Assembly (NCBI GenBank): GCA_020853025.1
Contig: JADYZP010000019.1
Location: 1-57,307 of the forward strand
DNA length: 57,307 nucleotides
Direction of reading: 5' to 3'
Source: Burkholderiales bacterium
GTDB lineage: Bacteria; Pseudomonadota; Gammaproteobacteria; Burkholderiales; Casimicrobiaceae
In this document: one piece after another, positions 41,318-50,349 of the stretch
How positions within the stretch are numbered: position 1 is the first letter of the stretch
How the letters are laid out: every line of letters starts with the position of its first letter
Notes under the pieces: model-generated
Seen by the model: the letters and a program-made list of their open reading frames with translations, nothing else
Databases searched by the model: none
What the model was told of the DNA's origin: nothing
Translations under genes and position numbers: made by a program

Positions 41318-42424
41318 CTATTGCGGCGCGACCGGGGACGCGATCACGCCGAAGCGGCGCAACAGGCTCAGCACGAGCCCGACAAAGGTCGCCGTCCACG
41401 CGATGAGCGCGATGTAGACGAAGGTTTGCGGCAGCAAGTCGAGGAAATCGAAACCCATCGCCTCGATCAATTCGTGCGTGCTGACCGCGTACATGCCGAG
41501 CGGAAAGACGCCGCCCCAGTAGAGCGGGTCGTATTTCAGCGGGAAACGCATGTAGACGTGGCGCCACAGCGCGAGCAGCAACAGCATCGGTATCCACCAG
41601 GTGCCGGTCGCCCAGTAGAAGACCGTGAAGCCCTTGATGAAGGGCTGGAGCGAGAGCAGGAACGGCGCGTCGGCCACGTTGATGATGAGCAGCGATCCGG
41701 CCAGCGTCGAGATCGCCATCGCGCCCATGTTGATCCAGTACGGGGGCGCCAGATCGCCTGGCGCCAGCGGGAAGAAGTTGTAGCGGTAGAAGATCAGCGA
41801 CATCATCCAGATGTAGAGCATGCCGCCCCACAGCCACATCGACAGCGCGAAGAAGTTGATCTCGAGTTTGTAGGGTTGCCCGACGTGCGCCGCGAGCAGC
41901 GCGCTCAGCACGGCGATCGATTGCGTCGACACGACCGCGAGCAGCCAGGCGCCGCTGATGCCCTTGTCGAGGGTGGGCTTGTTCGTCTTGACGGCAAAGC
42001 CCGTGAAGATCGTGTAGGTCACGGCGACCCACAACACGATTGCCAGGCCCCAGAGGACGGCTGCGACGTGGAAGTTGGCCACGAGCAGCACGCACTGGCT
42101 GCCGAGGACCCCGGTCCCGGCGACGGTCGTGAAGAATCCGGGGCCACGCAAATGATCGATCATGTCGCCGAAAAAACGCCGCGGGTAGCGCAGCATGCGC
42201 AGCACGGTCAGCACCCACAGCACGGTGTAGACGACGATATTGAGCCCGAAGAGGCCGTTCGCGATGGTCGGCATGTCCGAAAGATGCGCGGCGAGCGAGA
42301 CGATGCCCGTAGCCATGACCATGCCGAAGTACGCCGGCGACAGATCGGACAATCCGGCAAACCAGCGTTCGCCGGCCAGTCCGTGCTGCGTCGGCCGATG
42401 CGATTTGACGGGCTCAGAGTTCAT
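41318..42424 (-). CDS. TDT-family (TehA/SLAC1-like) transporter
   Basis: 368 residues with about ten membrane helices. Family features include LSPAYFGMVMATGIVSLAAH at the N-terminus and repeated aromatic-rich helices. Members move tellurite, malate or other dicarboxylates, sulfite or anions. ATG 42424 has GAGGAAG upstream and overlaps the IclR gene by 11 bp, so the two are coexpressed. Beside a phthalate-like decarboxylation operon, uptake of an aromatic dicarboxylate is possible but unproven. Confidence 0.8.
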   Translation of the reverse strand: MNSEPVKSHRPTQHGLAGERWFAGLSDLSPAYFGMVMATGIVSLAAHLSDMPTIANGLFGLNIVVYTVLWVLTVLRMLRYPRRFFGDMIDHLRGPGFFTTVAGTGVLGSQCVLLVANFHVAAVLWGLAIVLWVAVTYTIFTGFAVKTNKPTLDKGISGAWLLAVVSTQSIAVLSALLAAHVGQPYKLEINFFALSMWLWGGMLYIWMMSLIFYRYNFFPLAPGDLAPPYWINMGAMAISTLAGSLLIINVADAPFLLSLQPFIKGFTVFYWATGTWWIPMLLLLALWRHVYMRFPLKYDPLYWGGVFPLGMYAVSTHELIEAMGFDFLDLLPQTFVYIALIAWTATFVGLVLSLLRRFGVIASPVAPQ

Positions 42425-43283
42425 CACGACTTCCTCGATCCTGATTGGCGCGCGCCAATCCCGCAAGCATACGCTCCAGTTCGTCGATTTCATTGCGCAG
42501 CAGTACCACGAGCTCTGTCCGGCGCGCCAGCGACATGCGCGCCTCGATCGCGCCGATGCTGATGGCGGCGAAGGGGTCTCCGAAGCGCGTACGAATCGAC
42601 AATGCAAGCGAGACGGCTCCATGCGTATGATGCACGTCGTTGAGCGCATAGCCTGCACCCTTGGCCCGCTTCACGAGAGCGGCGAGGCGCGGCACAGTGA
42701 GTCCGGAGTAGGCGGAAAGACGCGTTGCATTCGCCTGCAGAATCTCGTCGACCGCCGCGTCGGCAAGCGGCATGAGCAGCGCGAGACCGCCGGCGCCGAT
42801 GCCGAGCGGCCGGCGTGTGCCGATGTCCAGTAGCAGCGCCTTGATCGGAAACGTGCCTTCGCGGCGGTCGATGCACACGGCGTCGTAACCGCTGCGTACC
42901 GTCAGGAACACCGTGTCTCCCGATAGCTCGGCGAGACGCGTCAGCGACCGGGCGCAGAGCTCCCGCAGGCTGAACTGAGGTGCAGCCGCGAGACCCAGCT
43001 CGAAAGCGAGATGGCCCAGGTGATAGCGTCGCGACGCCGGATCCTGTGCCGCGACGCCCTCCTCGCACAAGCATTTCAGGATGCGATGTGCGGTCGGTCG
43101 CTCGAGCCGCAGGTGGCGTGCGATCTCGGCGAGCCGCAGGCCGGCATGGCCGCGCGAGGCGAGGATGCGCAACACGGCCACTGCACGCTGGATGGACTGC
43201 GTGCCCGAGCCGCGTGCCGTGGCGTCCGGCTCGCGCACGGTGGGCGTGTCCTGGCGGGAAGCGTTGATGGCTCGTTGTTCCAT
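42414..43283 (-). CDS. IclR-family transcriptional regulator
   Basis: 289 residues. The N-terminal winged helix is AVAVLRILASRGHAGLRLAEIARHLRLERPTAHRILKCL, followed by the IclR effector domain (YHLGHLAFELG, then GDTVFLTVRSGYDAVCIDR and GIGAGGLALL). IclR proteins often control aromatic-acid catabolism. It is divergent from the UbiX/UbiD operon, with a palindrome in the 114-bp gap, and is probably its regulator. Confidence 0.9.
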   Translation of the reverse strand: MEQRAINASRQDTPTVREPDATARGSGTQSIQRAVAVLRILASRGHAGLRLAEIARHLRLERPTAHRILKCLCEEGVAAQDPASRRYHLGHLAFELGLAAAPQFSLRELCARSLTRLAELSGDTVFLTVRSGYDAVCIDRREGTFPIKALLLDIGTRRPLGIGAGGLALLMPLADAAVDEILQANATRLSAYSGLTVPRLAALVKRAKGAGYALNDVHHTHGAVSLALSIRTRFGDPFAAISIGAIEARMSLARRTELVVLLRNEIDELERMLAGLARANQDRGSRDEL

Positions 43284-43293
43284 ATTCTGGAAT
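43284..43293. promoter_or_regulatory. Palindrome in the IclR-UbiX divergent gap
   Basis: ATTC-TG-GAAT directly abuts the IclR start codon. A second GATTCC at 43379-43384 sits before the UbiX start and is the inverse of GGAATC at 43289-43294. The arrangement would let one regulator bind at both ends of the gap. Confidence 0.4.
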
Positions 43294-43397
43294 CAATTTC
43301 TCGACCCCCAGGTTGCCCGAAGTCGAAGAATGCGGCTAAATCTACTCTTCGTGACACGCCTTTTGCAAATGCCGTCAAGATTCCGCATGTCGGACAC

Positions 43398-44027
43398 ATG
43401 AATCCACCCAGGAAACGCCTGATCGTCGGCATCACCGGCGCGACGGGCGCCATTTTCGGCGTCCGGCTGCTGCAGGCGCTGCAGGCGGCCGCTGTCGAGT
43501 CGCATCTGGTCATCAGCAAGTGGGGGTTGCAGACGCTCGAGCACGAGACGTCCTATACCGGGCAGCAGGTCCGCAACCTGGCCGCCGTCTGCCATGAACA
43601 GGGCAACATGGGCGCCTCGGTGTCGTCGGGCTCGTTTCTCACCGAGGGCATGGTGATCGCGCCCTGCTCGGTGCGCACGCTGGCGGCCATCGCGCACGGC
43701 ACCGGCGACCACCTGGTGCATCGCGCGGCCGACGTGATACTCAAGGAGCGCCGCAGGCTGGTGCTGCTGGTGCGCGAGACGCCGCTGTCGGAAGTGCACA
43801 TCGAGAACATGCTCAAGCTCGCGCGAATGGGCGTGACCATCATGCCGCCGATGCCGGCCTTCTACAATCACCCGCAGTCGCTCGACGACATGGTCGACCA
43901 CATCGTCGCACGGATGCTCGACCAGTTCGGCATCGAGGCCGATTTCGCAAAGCGCTGGAACGGCGAGATGCATCGCGAATCCGCGGCGCGGTGCAAGACC
44001 AACCCCACCAAGGAGGATCGATCGTGA
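43398..44027 (+). CDS. ubiX: UbiX-like flavin prenyltransferase
   Basis: 209 residues. The family features are GITGATGAIFGVRLLQ at the start, the FMN-binding SGSFLTEGMVIAPCSVRTLAAIAHG stretch and LVLLVRETPLSEVHIENM. UbiX makes prenylated FMN, the cofactor of UbiD decarboxylases, from FMN and dimethylallyl phosphate. Its stop overlaps the UbiD-like gene's GTG start (GTGA), so enzyme and cofactor supplier are translationally coupled. It is a pathway-dedicated copy rather than the ubiquinone gene. The ribosome site is weak. Confidence 0.9.
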   Translation: MNPPRKRLIVGITGATGAIFGVRLLQALQAAAVESHLVISKWGLQTLEHETSYTGQQVRNLAAVCHEQGNMGASVSSGSFLTEGMVIAPCSVRTLAAIAHGTGDHLVHRAADVILKERRRLVLLVRETPLSEVHIENMLKLARMGVTIMPPMPAFYNHPQSLDDMVDHIVARMLDQFGIEADFAKRWNGEMHRESAARCKTNPTKEDRS

Positions 44028-45601
44028 GCAGCGCCATGAAGCCCGTTTCCACCAGCCACACCGAGAACATCACGAGCCTGCGTGCCACCATCGAGTGGCT
44101 GCGCGCCGAGTCGCTGTTGATCGAGACCGACAAGGAGGTCGACCCGGATCTCGAGATCACCGGCCTGCAGAAGCATTTCGACGGCAGCCTGCCCATGCTT
44201 TTCAACAAGGTGAAGGGCAAGCCGCACGCGCGCGCGATCACCAATCTCTTTGCTGATATGCGCATCGTCGACCGCTACTTCGGCTGGGACGGCCCGACCG
44301 ACCGCACGCGCAAGCTTGCCCGCGCGCTCACTCGTCCGTTGAGGCCGGTCGAGATCGCGCAGAAGGACGCACCGTGCCAGGAGCACGTCATCACCGACGA
44401 TCTCGACGTCAACAAGTGGATCACGGCGATCCGTCACACGGCGCTCGAGCCCGAACTGACGATCGGGTCGGCCATCCGCTGCATCACCGGCGACTATTTC
44501 GACGGCGGCTCGGACTTGGGCTACAACCGCATGAACTTTCGCTGGGGCAACGTCGGGACGTTCCAGATCTCCCCGGGTTCGCACATGTGGCAAGTGCTGA
44601 CCGAGCACTACAAGGACGAGAAGCCGATCCCGATCACCATGTGCTTCGGCGTCCCGCCGGCCTGCACGCTGCTCGCGGGCGCCGGGTTCGACTACGTGAT
44701 CCTGCCCAAGGGTTGCGACGAGATTGGCATCGCCGGCGCGGTGCAGGGTTCGCCGATCCGGCTGGTCAAGGCGCGCACGGTCGATGCCCTGGCGCTCGCC
44801 GATTGCGAGTACGTGCTCGAGGGCCACATCCACCCGCGCGACAAGCGCTACGAGACCGCCGAGGCCGAGGCCGCCGGCGTGCAGGGCAAGACCTTCTTCC
44901 ACCCCGAGTGGGCCGGCTATATGGGCAAGGCCTACAAGGCGCCGACCTTCCACGTATCGGCGATCACGATGCGCAAGCTCGAGTCGAAGCCCGTGATCTT
45001 CCCGCTAGGCGTGCACACCTTCGACGACAGCAACATCGACACGACGGTACGCGAAGCGGCGATCTACGAGCTTTGCGAACGGCTGCAGCCCGGCATCATC
45101 CAGGACGTGCACATCCCGTACAGCATGACCGACTGGGGCGGCTGCATCATCCAGGTGAAAAAGCGCAACCAGATCGAGGAAGGCTGGCAACGCAACTTCC
45201 TGTCGGCGATTCTCTCCTGCTCGCAGGGCATGCGGCTGGCCATCGCGGTGAGCCCGGACGTCGACATCTACTCGATGGACGACATCATGTGGTGCCTCAC
45301 CACGCGCGTGAATCCGCGCACCGACATCCTCAACCCGATTCCGGGCGGGCGTGGCCAGACGTTCATGCCGGCCGAACGCATGACGGCGGGCGACAAGGCC
45401 TGGACCGCGTCGAACACGCAGTTCGAGGGCGGCATGGGCATCGACGCGACGGTGCCCTTCGGCTACGAGGACGATTTCCATCGCCCGGTGTACCCGGTGG
45501 ACCGCGTGAAGCCCGAGGACTTCTTCTCCAAGGACGACGTTGCCAGGGCGCGTGCACGCATGGAAGGCTGGGTGCTGTCGCTCGCCAGGACCGGGCGCTA
45601 G
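44024..45601 (+). CDS. UbiD-family decarboxylase, phthaloyl-CoA-decarboxylase-like by context
   Basis: 525 residues from GTG 44024, with AAGGAGG 7-8 bases upstream; ATG 44036 is an alternative. UbiD features include NRMNFRWGNVG, ITMCFGVPPACTLLAGAG and the CEYVLEGHIHP segment, which supplies the active-site glutamates. It needs prenylated FMN from the coupled UbiX. With the two following family III CoA-transferases this is the gene set described for anaerobic phthalate degradation: succinyl-CoA:phthalate CoA-transferase, then decarboxylation of phthaloyl-CoA to benzoyl-CoA. Substrate assignment rests on context; other aryl-CoA or phenolic acids remain possible. Confidence 0.83.
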   Translation: MSSAMKPVSTSHTENITSLRATIEWLRAESLLIETDKEVDPDLEITGLQKHFDGSLPMLFNKVKGKPHARAITNLFADMRIVDRYFGWDGPTDRTRKLARALTRPLRPVEIAQKDAPCQEHVITDDLDVNKWITAIRHTALEPELTIGSAIRCITGDYFDGGSDLGYNRMNFRWGNVGTFQISPGSHMWQVLTEHYKDEKPIPITMCFGVPPACTLLAGAGFDYVILPKGCDEIGIAGAVQGSPIRLVKARTVDALALADCEYVLEGHIHPRDKRYETAEAEAAGVQGKTFFHPEWAGYMGKAYKAPTFHVSAITMRKLESKPVIFPLGVHTFDDSNIDTTVREAAIYELCERLQPGIIQDVHIPYSMTDWGGCIIQVKKRNQIEEGWQRNFLSAILSCSQGMRLAIAVSPDVDIYSMDDIMWCLTTRVNPRTDILNPIPGGRGQTFMPAERMTAGDKAWTASNTQFEGGMGIDATVPFGYEDDFHRPVYPVDRVKPEDFFSKDDVARARARMEGWVLSLARTGR

Positions 45602-45639
45602 GCGAGCAAGCGAAGCGCCCGCGAGCTGACCACGACGCC

Positions 45640-46773
45640 ATGCTTGGCGGCATTGCCGTTCTCGACGCCACCGACCGCCTGGGATGGCTGGCCGGGCGGG
45701 TGCTGGCGGACCTCGGCGCCGACGTCACCAAGGTGGAGGCGCCTGGCGCCGATCTTGTCGACGCCGAGTGGCGCGCGCTGAACGTCAACAAGACGCTGGT
45801 CGAACTCGACTTCGAGCGTACGGCGGATGGCGAGCGTTTCGATGCGCTCGCCGCAGCCAGCGACATCCTGCTCGCAACCCCCGTCCCCGGCGCCGCCGCC
45901 GCGCGTCTTTGTGACTACGCGCGACTCGCGCCACGCTGTCCGCGGCTCGTCGTCGTTACGATCACGCCGTTCGGCCTCATGGGCCCGAAGTCCGGATGGC
46001 AGGCAAGCGACATCGAGTTGATGGCGGCAGGCGGCGCGATGTCGCTCGCCGGCGAACCCGGCAAGACACCACTGCGCGTCAGTGCGCCGCAGGCGTACGC
46101 GTGGACCGGTGCACAGGCCGCGATCGGCGCGCTGGTCGCGCTTCACCATCGCGCAGCGAGCGGCCGCGGACAGCAGGTCGACGTTTCGGCACAGGCTGCC
46201 GTGATCACCGCACTTTCGCACGCGCCGGCGTTCGTCAGCGTACAGGGCCAGACGCCGACGCGCGCCGGCGCCTACATGACCGGGCGTTCGGTGACCGGCG
46301 CGCGGTTTCGCGTATTCTGGCCCTGCCGCGACGGCTACATCAACTTCATTCTCTACGGCGGCGTGGCCGGTCGCCGCACCAACGAGCAGCTCGTGGCGTG
46401 GATGCGCGCAAGCGGCGCGGAGCTCGGCGCGCTGGCGTCGATCGACTGGGAAAAGTGGAGCCCGACCGGCGTCACGCAGGAAGAGGTCGACGACATCGAA
46501 GCGCCGATTGCGCGTTTCCTCGCCGGCATCGGCAAGCGGGAGTTCCTCGACGAAGGGCATCGCCGCGAAATGCTCGGCTATCCGGTCGCCGACGTCGCCG
46601 ATACGGCCTCCGATGCGCAGCTCGCGGCGCGCGGCTTCTGGCAGGACATTGCCGGACCCGATGGCCGCATCGAGCGCCATTGCGGATGCTTCGCGATCGT
46701 CGACGGCAAACGCGCAGCACTTCGAGCAGGCGGCACCCCGGCGGCGCCGGTCGGACAAGTGAAGCGGACGTGA
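45640..46773 (+). CDS. Family III CoA-transferase, subunit lacking the catalytic Asp
   Basis: 377 residues. It follows the CaiB/BaiF pattern (LADLGADVTKVEAPG, LHHRAASGRGQQVDVSAQAA). Where active members have the CoA-carrying Asp, this one reads APQAYAWTG, with Tyr at the position by hand alignment. In heteromeric enzymes such as benzylsuccinate CoA-transferase, one subunit lacks the Asp and the other keeps it. The next gene keeps it and overlaps this one as GTGA, so the pair probably forms one enzyme, analogous to the phthalate CoA-transferase SptAB. Confidence 0.82.
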   Translation: MLGGIAVLDATDRLGWLAGRVLADLGADVTKVEAPGADLVDAEWRALNVNKTLVELDFERTADGERFDALAAASDILLATPVPGAAAARLCDYARLAPRCPRLVVVTITPFGLMGPKSGWQASDIELMAAGGAMSLAGEPGKTPLRVSAPQAYAWTGAQAAIGALVALHHRAASGRGQQVDVSAQAAVITALSHAPAFVSVQGQTPTRAGAYMTGRSVTGARFRVFWPCRDGYINFILYGGVAGRRTNEQLVAWMRASGAELGALASIDWEKWSPTGVTQEEVDDIEAPIARFLAGIGKREFLDEGHRREMLGYPVADVADTASDAQLAARGFWQDIAGPDGRIERHCGCFAIVDGKRAALRAGGTPAAPVGQVKRT

Positions 46774-47984
46774 CCGCGCAGGCGCTCGCCGACGTCAAGG
46801 TCGTCGAGTTCGGCGGCTATGCGGCCGGCCCGCATATCGGCAAGCTGCTCGCCAACTACGGCGCGACCGTCGTCCACGTCGAGTCCAGGGCGCGACCCGA
46901 TGGCTTCCGGCTGCAATACCCGCCGTTTGCGGACGGCAAGCCGGGCATCAACTCGAGCGGCTGCTTCGCCCACTTCAACGATTCCAAACGCGACATCACG
47001 CTGAACCTCAAGAACGCGCAGGGCATCGCGCTCGCGCGCCGCCTCGTCGACTGGTGCGACGTCGTGATCGAGAACATGCGCCCCGGCGTGATGGCGCGTG
47101 TCGGATTGGGCTACGACACGCTGGCGACGACGAATCCCCGACTCGTGATGCTGTCGACGTGCAACATGGGCCAGACCGGACCGCGTGCCGACACGCCCGG
47201 CTTCGGCTCGCAGCTCACTGCACTCGCCGGCATGTGCAATCTCACCGGATTTCCGGATGGCCCGCCGATGCTGCTCTACGGACCCTATATCGACTACATC
47301 GCATCGACGCTGGGTGCGTCCGCGGTGCTCGCGGCGCTCGAACGGCGGCGCGCGACCGGTCGGGGCGCCTGCATCGACGTCTCGCAATACGAGTGCGGGT
47401 TGATGTTTCTCGCCGGAGCGTTGTTCGAGCATCACCGTTCGGGAAAGATCGCGCAGCGCTGCGGTAACGCCGATACGGCCGCCGCACCGCACGGCGCGTA
47501 TCCGGCGCGCGACGATGGATGGATCGCGCTGTCCTGCTGGTCGGACGCCGAGTTCGCTTCGCTATGCCGGGCGATGGACCAGGCCGCACTCGCCAACGAT
47601 GCCCGTTACGCGACACTCGCCTCGCGGCAGGCGAACGCTGCGGCGCTCGATGCAACGCTCGCGGCGTGGACGCTCGCGCAGGACGCCGCCGCCGCAGCCG
47701 GTCGATTGCAAGCGGCCGGTGTGCACGCGCATCCAGTCGCTACCGTCGCCGACCTCTTCGACGACCCGCAGTTGGCGCAGCGCCGGCTGTGGCGCCGCCA
47801 ACCGCATGCGGTGTTCGGCGAGCAGGTGTGCTGCTTTCCGGCCTTCGATTTGTCGGACACTCCCGGCGAGATCACCTGCGCCGCACCGCTGCTGGGCGAG
47901 CATACCGAGCAGGTCTTGCGCGAGCTGCTCGGCATGAGCGCGGAAGAGGTCGCCGCGCACGAAGCCGCCGGCGCGCTCGACTGA
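46770..47984 (+). CDS. Family III CoA-transferase, catalytic subunit
   Basis: 404 residues from GTG 46770. It has the standard LLANYGATVVHVES opening, the NSKRDITLNLK-like stretch DSKRDITLNLKNAQG and the catalytic Asp in YGPYIDYIAS, followed by RRRATGRGACIDVSQYE. It should exchange CoA between a donor such as succinyl-CoA and an aromatic acid, working with the Asp-less partner encoded immediately upstream. Confidence 0.85.
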   Translation: MTAQALADVKVVEFGGYAAGPHIGKLLANYGATVVHVESRARPDGFRLQYPPFADGKPGINSSGCFAHFNDSKRDITLNLKNAQGIALARRLVDWCDVVIENMRPGVMARVGLGYDTLATTNPRLVMLSTCNMGQTGPRADTPGFGSQLTALAGMCNLTGFPDGPPMLLYGPYIDYIASTLGASAVLAALERRRATGRGACIDVSQYECGLMFLAGALFEHHRSGKIAQRCGNADTAAAPHGAYPARDDGWIALSCWSDAEFASLCRAMDQAALANDARYATLASRQANAAALDATLAAWTLAQDAAAAAGRLQAAGVHAHPVATVADLFDDPQLAQRRLWRRQPHAVFGEQVCCFPAFDLSDTPGEITCAAPLLGEHTEQVLRELLGMSAEEVAAHEAAGALD

Positions 47985-47995
47985 AACCACAGGCG

Positions 47996-48466
47996 ATGGC
48001 TGCGGACACGCTCGCCGTGCGTATCCAGGCGTTTCTCGATGCGCACCACGTGATGACGCTCGCCACCGGAGCCGACGGCGTTGCGCACGCCGCGTCGCTC
48101 ATGTACGCGCGCACAGACTTCACGCTCTACTGGACCTCCGATCCGGCGGTGCGCCATTCGCGCGCGCTCGAGAAAGAGCAACGGGTCGCGGCGACGATCG
48201 CGCCCGACTACACCGATTTCCGGACGATACGCGGGCTGCAGATTGCCGGGTGCGCGCAGCGCCTTGTCGTGGATGCGGACGTCATGCGTGCGCGCTCGGT
48301 GATGGAGGAGCGCTACGCTTTCCTGCACGAACTCGGGCAGGGACCTGAGGCGCTGAGCGCGGCCTACGCCAGAGCGGGTTTCTATGTGCTGCGACCAGCG
48401 CGCATCACCCTCATCGACAACGCGCGCGGCTTCGGAAGCAAGGAGACGCTGGAGCTCGCGAGCTGA
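47996..48466 (+). CDS. Pyridoxamine-phosphate-oxidase-fold (split-barrel FMN) protein
   Basis: 156 residues. The split-barrel pattern is visible: FLDAHHVMTLATGADGVAHAASLMYARTDFTLYWTSD, then a core ending in FYVLRPARITLID. Such small proteins bind FMN, F420 or haem and include reductases; no specific function can be assigned. It is 11 bp after the CoA-transferase pair and is the last gene of the operon. It may help in FMN or prenyl-FMN handling, which is inference only. Confidence 0.72.
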   Translation: MAADTLAVRIQAFLDAHHVMTLATGADGVAHAASLMYARTDFTLYWTSDPAVRHSRALEKEQRVAATIAPDYTDFRTIRGLQIAGCAQRLVVDADVMRARSVMEERYAFLHELGQGPEALSAAYARAGFYVLRPARITLIDNARGFGSKETLELAS

Positions 48467-48566
48467 CCTGCGGCGCCGCACGCCACCGCTGGACGACCGA
48501 CCCATCGGAACACGGCATCGTGCATTGCAGCCCGCTCCTTCCTGAATCGCGACCAGGCGAACGCGC

Positions 48567-49373
48567 CTACCCATGCGCAGCGAGCACCGGAGTGCGGCGC
48601 GACGCCGGACTGTCGTGCCATCGGTCGACAAAGCGCAGCAGGCGTTCGAAAGCGAGATCGACGACGATCGCCAGCAGGCCGACGACGACGGCGCCCTGGA
48701 TGATGTAGGCGGTGTTGAAGCCGGCGAGGCCGACGATGATCGGCGTGCCGAGGCTCTTGGCACCGACCGTCGAGGCCAGCGCCGCCGTACCGATGTTGAT
48801 GATCACCGACGTGCGAATGCCCGCGATGATGACCGGCATGGCCAGCGGTAACTCGATGCGCCGCAAGATACGCGCCGCGCCCATGCCCAGGCCTTCGGCT
48901 GCCTCGCGCGCCGAGACCGGAACCGACTCGATGCCCGCCACCGTATTCTGCACGATGGGAAGCAGGCCATAGAGCGCCAGCGCGATCAGTGCAGGCGCTT
49001 GGCCGAATCCGAGCAAGGGTGCCGCCACGGCAAGAACCGCAACCGGTGGAAATGTCTGCCCAATCGCGACCATTCTTTCCACCGGCGGGCGAAATTCCCG
49101 TCCCCACGATCGGGTAACGAAGATCCCTGCGCCGACACCGATGATCACAGCTGCCGCGCTCGACAGCGCCACCAATTCGATATGCGCCACGGTCAGCGCG
49201 AGAAAGCTGTCCTGCGTGAAGATGGGCCGATCGAGTGTCGGAAAGGCTGCGGCGAAGAGAGGACGCAACTCGTCCATGCCGAACACGAAAAGCAACAGCA
49301 GGGCCGTGAACCACGCCAGCGGATCGCGCGCGAGTGCGATGAGTCGAAGGCGTGCCGGACGGTCAGCGTTCAT
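48567..49373 (-). CDS. yehW: Osmoprotectant ABC transporter permease (YehW-like)
   Basis: 268 residues, about six membrane helices. The ABC permease EAA loop is EAAEGLGMGAARILRRIELPLAMPVIIAGIR. AGGAGG precedes ATG 49373. It is the fourth gene in a set ordered binding protein, large permease, ATPase, small permease, the same order and approximate sizes as yehZYXW of enterobacteria, which imports glycine betaine-type solutes. Confidence 0.82.
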   Translation of the reverse strand: MNADRPARLRLIALARDPLAWFTALLLLFVFGMDELRPLFAAAFPTLDRPIFTQDSFLALTVAHIELVALSSAAAVIIGVGAGIFVTRSWGREFRPPVERMVAIGQTFPPVAVLAVAAPLLGFGQAPALIALALYGLLPIVQNTVAGIESVPVSAREAAEGLGMGAARILRRIELPLAMPVIIAGIRTSVIINIGTAALASTVGAKSLGTPIIVGLAGFNTAYIIQGAVVVGLLAIVVDLAFERLLRFVDRWHDSPASRRTPVLAAHG

Positions 49374-49416
49374 CTGGGTTCGCCTCCTGCTTCGCAAAAC
49401 CGCTCGGTGTGGCGAC

Positions 49417-50349
49417 TCACGGCCGCGGCTTCACAACGTCGGACAAGGTAATCGCGCCCACGGTTCGACCTTCGTCGTCGGCGACCGCAAGCCGGTCGAC
49501 TTGGCGTACGACAAACATCGACAACGCCTCGCGCAGACTGGCGGTCATCGCGATCGGCTCGCCGGCGGCGGTCTCGCCGTGACGGACGTACGCGGCCACC
49601 GTGTCGAGACCGAGGAGTTTGATGCCGATGTCGCTGCCGCCGACGAAATCGGAGACGAACTTGCTGGTGGGATGCGCGAGGACCTCGCGCGGGGTTCCGA
49701 CCTGAACCACCCGTCCACGGTCGAGCAACACGATACGTGTGGCCAAACGCAGCGCCTCGTCGATATCGTGCGTCACGAACAGGATGGTCTTTCCCGAGGC
49801 CTCGTGAATGCGGGCGATCTCCTGTTGCAGCGAGTCCCGGGTGACCGGATCGAGCGAGCCGAAAGGTTCGTCCATCAGCAGCACCGCGGGGTCGCCCGCC
49901 AGCGCCCGGGCAACGCCGACGCGTTGCTGCTGACCTCCCGACAACTGGTGGGGATAGCGGCGGCGATACGTTTCCGGCGCGAGTTTCAGAAGCTCCATCA
50001 ACTCGGTGACGCGATCGCGGACGCGCGGCCGCGGCCACGCCAGCAGGTCGGGTACCGTCGCAATGTTCTGTTCCACCGTCCAATGCGGAAACAGCCCGAT
50101 CGACTGGATCGCGTAACCCATCCGGCGACGCAGTACCTCCGGCTTGAAGCGCCGGATCTCCTCACCGGCAAACACGATGCGGCCGTGATCGTGCTCGACC
50201 AGCCGGTTCAGCATCCTGAGCACCGTCGACTTGCCCGATCCGGACGGGCCGATAACGACGATGAACTCGCCTTCGTCGATCGCCAGCGAAAGGTCGTCGA
50301 TCGCGACGTTGCCGGCGAACGCCTTGCCGACATGCTCGAAGCTGATCAT
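49417..50349 (-). CDS. yehX: Osmoprotectant ABC transporter ATPase (YehX-like)
   Basis: 310 residues. Walker A GPSGSGKST near residue 37, signature LSGGQQQRVGVARAL, Walker B AVLLMDEPFGSLD and H-loop VTHD are all present. The last 60 residues look like a CBS-type sensor segment (SLREALSMFVVRQVDRLAVADDEGRTVGAITLSDV), as in OpuA/ProV-like ATPases. Its ATG overlaps the large permease stop (ATGA). Confidence 0.87.
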   Translation of the reverse strand: MISFEHVGKAFAGNVAIDDLSLAIDEGEFIVVIGPSGSGKSTVLRMLNRLVEHDHGRIVFAGEEIRRFKPEVLRRRMGYAIQSIGLFPHWTVEQNIATVPDLLAWPRPRVRDRVTELMELLKLAPETYRRRYPHQLSGGQQQRVGVARALAGDPAVLLMDEPFGSLDPVTRDSLQQEIARIHEASGKTILFVTHDIDEALRLATRIVLLDRGRVVQVGTPREVLAHPTSKFVSDFVGGSDIGIKLLGLDTVAAYVRHGETAAGEPIAMTASLREALSMFVVRQVDRLAVADDEGRTVGAITLSDVVKPRP

